A DNA stretch of 64,000 nt from the NCBI RefSeq assembly GCF_929443795.1, contig NC_064880.1, positions 29,730,605 through 29,794,604 of the forward strand. Direction: 5' to 3'. This document shows positions 58,506 through 64,000 of this stretch, in pieces. Position 1 is the stretch's first letter. The number at the start of each line of letters is the position of its first letter. Under the pieces are notes generated by a model. It was not told where the DNA came from, did no database searches, and saw only the letters and a program-made list of their open reading frames with translations. Source of the stretch: Astur gentilis (Eukaryota; Chordata; Aves; Accipitriformes; Accipitridae). A program made the position numbers and the translations under genes.

Positions 58506-61500
58506 TCAGTAATTGTCTTTTCAACACCATTCCTATTTTCCCCGTCTTTTTCTCCTTCACACTTTTCTGTTGTTCTTAGCATCTTAGCTTTCTACTCCCT
58601 CAGGTATTCCAAATTACCTTATTTCAGAAAGTTTCATCACTTTCCTCCTCACTTTTGTTCTCATCTGACTTGGTTCTATAACACGTAACAGCAAGCAAAA
58701 TTAAAATACTTGTGCTAGTACTTACTAGTACATCATACAGGCACAATCACAGCAAGTATAGGCTTTGCTCTGGAAAGCTTACAGCTTTAATTAGGCTTGC
58801 AATTTTAATTAGATTTCCAGAACAAACCTTGGAAATGGACAGGGAGAAAAGGAAGAGATTTTCCACATTGGTAGAAGGGTTGGAAATAGAACCTACCTAT
58901 ATTTTTTGACTTATTACAGTACTTTCTCATTCTACTGGTACTTCTTTTGCTTCTATTCTTTCCATAAAGAAATTGGCCTCATTTTGCCTTTCAGGAAAAG
59001 ATGACATGTTTATTGTGAAACCTCTTCTACAAAAGCAAGGGCTTGACTTACTGAAATGAAGCTCCATTACACTCAGAGCTGAGCCTATACCAAAGACCTA
59101 GTTGGGACTGTACTCAAATTATGAAGTGTTTGTCTGAAATGTAACCTATTTTGTAGCTTGATCCTTCCTCTTTAGTAGGAGTTTGAGAACACAGTTAAAC
59201 AATCGGAATAAAATAAAGTTGTTTCAGTCTGGGCAAATGGGTTGGATGATGATTTAAACAGGTAGATGAGATTTCCCTTCATTTGTGGAGAAGCTGTATG
59301 TGTATATCCAAAGATAAAAGATGTGTTGAGTATTCCTCCCCCCGCCCTTTTCTTTTTTTTTTCACTTTCAGGATAACTTTTTAGAGGCTGGCAAGTGTTT
59401 GCTCTTTCCAAAATCTGTGGAAATTATGATCTGTGTGCGTGCCTTTGCCTGTGAGGTCAGCCAAAGGATTTTGCCGTTGCTGAGATGGATTTTTTTGAGC
59501 TCTAAATATTCCACATCCTATCAAATTCAAGAAAACTTATATCTTGCAAGAATGACCCAGAGCTTTGTGAATCAAAACAATGCCTTCTCTCACTAATAAT
59601 GGAAAACTTTTGGGGCTTTGGCAGCTGGGGTTTGTTTGCTTGACGTTTTGACTCTGAACACTCTTAAGCCTAAACAATTACATCTACTCAAGTGAGCTAA
59701 ATGAACATACTCAAGCGAGTAAGTTCCATAAATGCTTGAGAGCTTGCTGGCTAACTTTTTGAAAGATATGCTCTAGTTCAGCCACAAATTACTTGGCTAG
59801 ACACTGGAATTGCTGGGTGAAATTCTATGGTCTGTGTTTTGCAGCACTTCAGACTAGATGATCACAGTGGTCCCTTCTGACCTTGAAATATGTGGATTGG
59901 GTGTTAACCTATGTTAGCAAAGCCAGAGTGAGGAACATAGGAATGTGGGGGTTTAGGATATGAAAGCTTTTTCAGTTTTTAATTTTACTTTCAACAGATC
60001 CCCTGATTGAAAGAAACAAGTTGTCTGGAAGCCCTAAAAACCTACTTGACAGTACTTAATCACTTGCCCTGTTCAGTGTTAAGAAAAAAAAAAATCAGTT
60101 AATCAGGGGGATTTTTCTAACTGCCTTTCTGAGATTTTCTCCAAGTCTTCATATTGCCAATCCTTTAGGGGCTCCTAATGTTACAGAACCTGCATGGTCT
60201 TACTTCTGAAGGGCTTGTTGTAACAAACACAGTATGTTTGAAATCAAACACGTGGAATATCCCTAGGATTTTCCATCTTTAGTTTATTACTGTTTCTAGT
60301 TATAGATGGAGAAACTGAGCTCTTTTTTTCTGTTAAAACAATTCTGTAATAGTGTTATTTCAAAGGAGAGGTTTTATATTGCTTTTGCTATGAGAAGGCT
60401 TATTCTGGAGTGCTCGCTGGGCAGGCTTCAACAAGATTCTCTCTTTTTTCCTGAGATGCAGTGGCAAAATGTGGTTTTCAATTTTTATTTTTGATACACA
60501 AGCATTTTAGAGCACAGTGCTTAAAAATAAACGTCTGGTACAACAGTTTCTTTTGCTCCCTTTTTATGATAAGCATTTAACTGCAAGGGAATTGACGTCT
60601 GTTGAGCTTCCAATAGAAATTCAAGATATAGCTATATATCAAGTCTGATATTGACAACTATGCATGTAAGATCCCATTTCATATTTCTTGATAGTTGCAT
60701 ATGTAAGCTCCCTTGTTATGTTGTTTATTTGTTTTCTGTAAGCTGAAGTTTAGGGATATGTTTCAAAGATAACTTCTGATTCTGTTGGCTGTTGTGATTT
60801 ATTGGTTTTGAGGATATTGCCCTTCTGATACCTCATCAAGCAAAGGTATAAGAGAGCCATTCACATCCTTGTTTCTTTCTCAGGCTTTTAACTGCTGTTT
60901 CTTTAAACTACTCAGAGGTGAGAAGAATAGCACTGGTGTTGCACAGGCTGAAAGTGTAAAAGTCCATCTCTATTACTCTGGTTTGAAATACAGAGTAAAG
61001 AATAATCTTTACTGTAAAACAGTAGAGGATTGACTGGTCTCCTTGCATGGCTGTTCAAGTGGAAAGTGTATCCTTCCTCAACTGTAACTACTGTGAGTTG
61101 TCAGGGTTTCTCTCTTTCTAGTGTGAATTCAGAATTAATTTTCAGTGTATAACCATTTCTTTCTAGTTGGTGAACAGGACTGAATACAGCAAGTATAAAA
61201 CTGCTAGCATGTGGGTAGTTTAACTTATCCAGAAGTGGTATCCCTTGGTGCACCTCTAGTGCCAGTTTCTGACACTGATACTGATGGCTATTGTGTAATG
61301 TCAGCTCACAATGAAATTCAAAAACATTGAAAAGCAGTCTGTCTAAAGCACTTCTGACAGCTTGTATCTTCCAGTCGGATGATTGGCTCACTTAAGGGCT
61401 GGGCTTGACATGGATTTTATTTCTGCAACATGAAAGACTTACCACTTTTTTACATTTTACAATTTTTGTCAGGTAGGTTTTGGTGAAAAGAAAGTACTGC

Positions 61501-64000
61501 TGATTTTACAGTGATATACAGAAAGATAAAAAGAACGAGGTGTTATATTTTTACCTGCAGACTGTGGTGAGAAATGATAGATAGGTGAGCTCATGGTCTC
61601 CATGTTGTTTCACTGTAGCTCATCCCAATACAGCAATACTATGTCTTAGGCTACAAGGGAGCTCTCTAAATCAAGATGCTGTAGTCAAGAGCATAAACCA
61701 TGTACTTATTGATCAGAACCATACAGAACTCCTTTAAAAGTCTGTCCCTGCATTCACTGAAGTCAATTTCTTCCTTGATCATTTCAAGGTCCAATTCAGG
61801 ACATCAAAAAGGACTGTGCCTAAATGGAATAATAACCTAAAAGCTCAGCTTTGATATAGTTGTTAGTTCCAGTAGGAAACAGCTGGGATTAACCCTATAA
61901 TAGTGTTAGAATTTGTGATTATTTTTTTTCTTGATTCTTTCACACTATCCCATTTTCTATTTAAAGTATGGAGCCATTGTAATTTTAGCCACTTTAACAC
62001 CATGTAGTGAATGGTATAACCTACACACTTCAAATTTGCAGTAGAAAATATTGTAGAAAGTGTAACCCCACAGAAGTCTGCAAAAATAATAATAGCAACT
62101 GTGCTGTGTTGATGTGTCTGCTTAAAGCACTTTGTTTCCACCATGTCAACGTACTTGAACACTGTGGCAGTTTTTAGCTGCCATAGCCCATTCATACAAA
62201 AAAAACCCCAAACAAACCAAACAAAAAAAACCCCCAAACTATAGGAAAGCTACCTGTTTTACAAATCAAACACAAAGTTTTGATTTACACTGCTTTTGTA
62301 GAAAACAGTGGGGCAGTCACTGCACTACACTTTCTGCAGTACATTCAGTAACAAACCATTTCTGCATTTTATCAACCACATTTTTTCAAGAGTCTCTGTA
62401 GACACTTTCATACAACTCAGAAAACTGTGTTCCATCAAACAGGAACCTGAATGACTTCTGCAGCTGCAATGGAAAGTTCCCATTACCCTTGATCAATACT
62501 AGACTTGAAAGGCACTTATGACTTCTTTTTTTTCTTCTCTTCTTCTCTTTGAGAAATAAAAAGAAAGGATTCCCTAAAAGCTTTTAGGTTGCTACAACTG
62601 GTCCTCCACTGACAAGATAGTTACATGTGGTCCACCTCCTTTCAGTTTGCCGGTTCCAGTATAACATCTGCCTGCTCTGGATTGTATATCAGCCAACCAG
62701 TTTCATTCAGGCCCTAATCTTGGCTAGACATTGAGGTAGACAGGAAACAGTGCAGCCTGAACATAATGAAAAAAAGATGGGGATGCTGCCAGGGATATCC
62801 TGGTGACATCACACCCTGATCTTTTTGACCCTCTTTGGGAAAACAATGACAAACAAGTTAAATGAGAACGGTGACAAACTAAGAATCTTATTATCCTCCT
62901 AAATGGTCTGTTCATTTTCTTTTCATTCCCTCTAGCTTTTTCATCTAGGTCTTGCTGAGCTTGGAATTTTCTTGCTGTCTTTTTGGTGGTGACAAAAGGA
63001 ATTTTCTCTATTCCTGGTGAATTTGTCTACTTAACATCCCTGATGGTTGGATCCTATTTTCCCACTGATGCACTAGAAGAGGAATGTAATTAACTGCATT
63101 ATCTCTGTGTAGGAGTTACATAAATCTACTTGGGAGAAGAAGACTCAATAAGGGGATAATTTCCTCCTTTGATATGTCTGACTCCTATTGATTTGAATGA
63201 AAATGTATGTGCATCTGAGGCACAATTTACAAAGAGAAGGGCCTGAACTAAAATCTCTGGGTTGACCTACTAAATTAGGTAGAAGAACAGGAGACAAACT
63301 TTGCTTCCTATAAAGATCTTGTTTTGCAAATAGCTGCACAGTACAGGAAAGTAAGTATTTTTTAAATGTGCATCATGGTAACAGGCTAATTCTGTGAATA
63401 CCCATGAACTGGTGCAGTTAGACAAGTCAAATAGAGTAAATTCTTCATTATTGTAAACAACACAAAGAGTTTTCTTTCATTTCCCGATTTCAAGCATAAA
63501 GGAAAATTACTGTAGGAGCAAAAGTAGTGACAAATCACAGGCTATTGTATGTGAAGTTTTTAAAATCAAGAAGCAAGTAATCTCTTCAGTCTGCAATCCT
63601 TCACAAGAAATGAAGAAGAAACATTCTTTAAGTAACATCATTTTCTTGACATTCTCAGCACTATTACTCATCGCAAATTCTTAATGAATCCTGAGATTGG
63701 CCATTTTTGCCATTTAACACACAAAAAAAATCATGCCTTATCTGTTTTCATAAAGGAAGCAGGGTGACATGAAAACTTTCCTCATCCTCTCTGAAGTGAG
63801 AGAGTGCCCTGATGCAGGCATTGCGTGTGAGGTGTGTAAAACAGCTCTTAGTGCCACTTCTGGAACACACCCATTTTACGGAGGCTTTTCTCTTTCACTG
63901 CTGACAAAGCTGGGAGAGGAGTCCATCGTGCTGCTTCACAGAACAGTGGTGTGTCTTCCTGCTCACCACCAGGAATGGCCCCATACTGTTTGCTGCTTCT
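58506..64000. other. Non-coding stretch to the end of the window
   Basis: AT-rich, apparently unique DNA. It contains one old CR1 tail (59790-59895), an A/C-rich simple stretch at about 62197-62238 and small poly(T) runs. Open frames stay below 125 codons with no recognisable domain. No exon or RNA gene is seen. Confidence 0.55.
59790..59895 (+). repeat. Ancient CR1 3' tail
   Basis: GCTGGGTGAAATTCTATGG, then CTGTGTTTTGCAGCACTTCA, then GACTAGATGATCACAGTGGT and CCCTTCTGACCTTGAAATA follow the 3' untranslated end of an older CR1 lineage well known from turtle and crocodilian genomes. It differs from the 3' end of copies A and B. Only the last 100 or so bases survive, and the octamer tail is almost gone (ATATGTGG). 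Confidence 0.85.

Noticed and set aside
61863..62237. 124-codon minus-strand frame
   Set aside because: Its start lies in an A/C-rich simple stretch, and no domain or conserved motif is seen.

Overview
The window reads as non-coding nuclear DNA from a bird. The evidence is two 5'-truncated CR1 LINE retrotransposons ending in the avian ATTCTATG-type octamer tail, three solitary ERVL-type long terminal repeats (two with intact 5-bp target site duplications), an AT-rich and CpG-poor background, and scattered decayed palindromic MITE-like repeats of the kind seen across birds, crocodilians and turtles. The LTR families resemble those I associate with Neoaves, but the sequence does not fix the species. 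I found no host protein-coding exon, tRNA, rRNA, CRISPR array or prokaryotic-type gene; it is probably a large intron or a gene desert.

Layout. 1-573 is unannotated flank. CR1 copy A (+) occupies about 574-1650 and carries the C-terminal part of the reverse-transcriptase ORF. 1651-17078 is mostly unique AT-rich DNA with homopolymer tracts, a MIR-like scrap (2709-2760) and a palindromic repeat fossil (5525-5614). A 1034-bp solo LTR (-) lies at 17084-18117, flanked by ATTAT, with a 49-bp-period minisatellite inside it. After a 307-bp spacer, a second-family LTR (+) lies at 18425 to about 18990. 18991-37411 is unique DNA with simple repeats, including a (TTCCC)n tract at 36980-37080 and a 37-bp tandem duplication at 35122-35195. 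A 601-bp LTR of the second family (-) lies at 37417-38017, flanked by ACTAG. 38023-56647 holds several AT-rich segments that look like conserved non-coding elements, old repeat fragments, an unexplained GC-rich patch (45290-45775), a possible L1/Tx1-like reverse-transcriptase remnant (48228-48413, -) and a 103-nt imperfect hairpin (50672-50774). CR1 copy B (-) spans 56648 to about 58505. 58506-64000 is unique DNA with one ancient CR1 3' tail at 59790-59895.

There is no operon or pathway: the only coding sequence recognised with confidence is retrotransposon RT, and both copies are broken by the same frameshift next to the catalytic motif. The observations most worth following are the 103-nt hairpin, the shared CR1 frameshift, the L1/Tx1-like remnant, and the common 3' module of the two LTR families.
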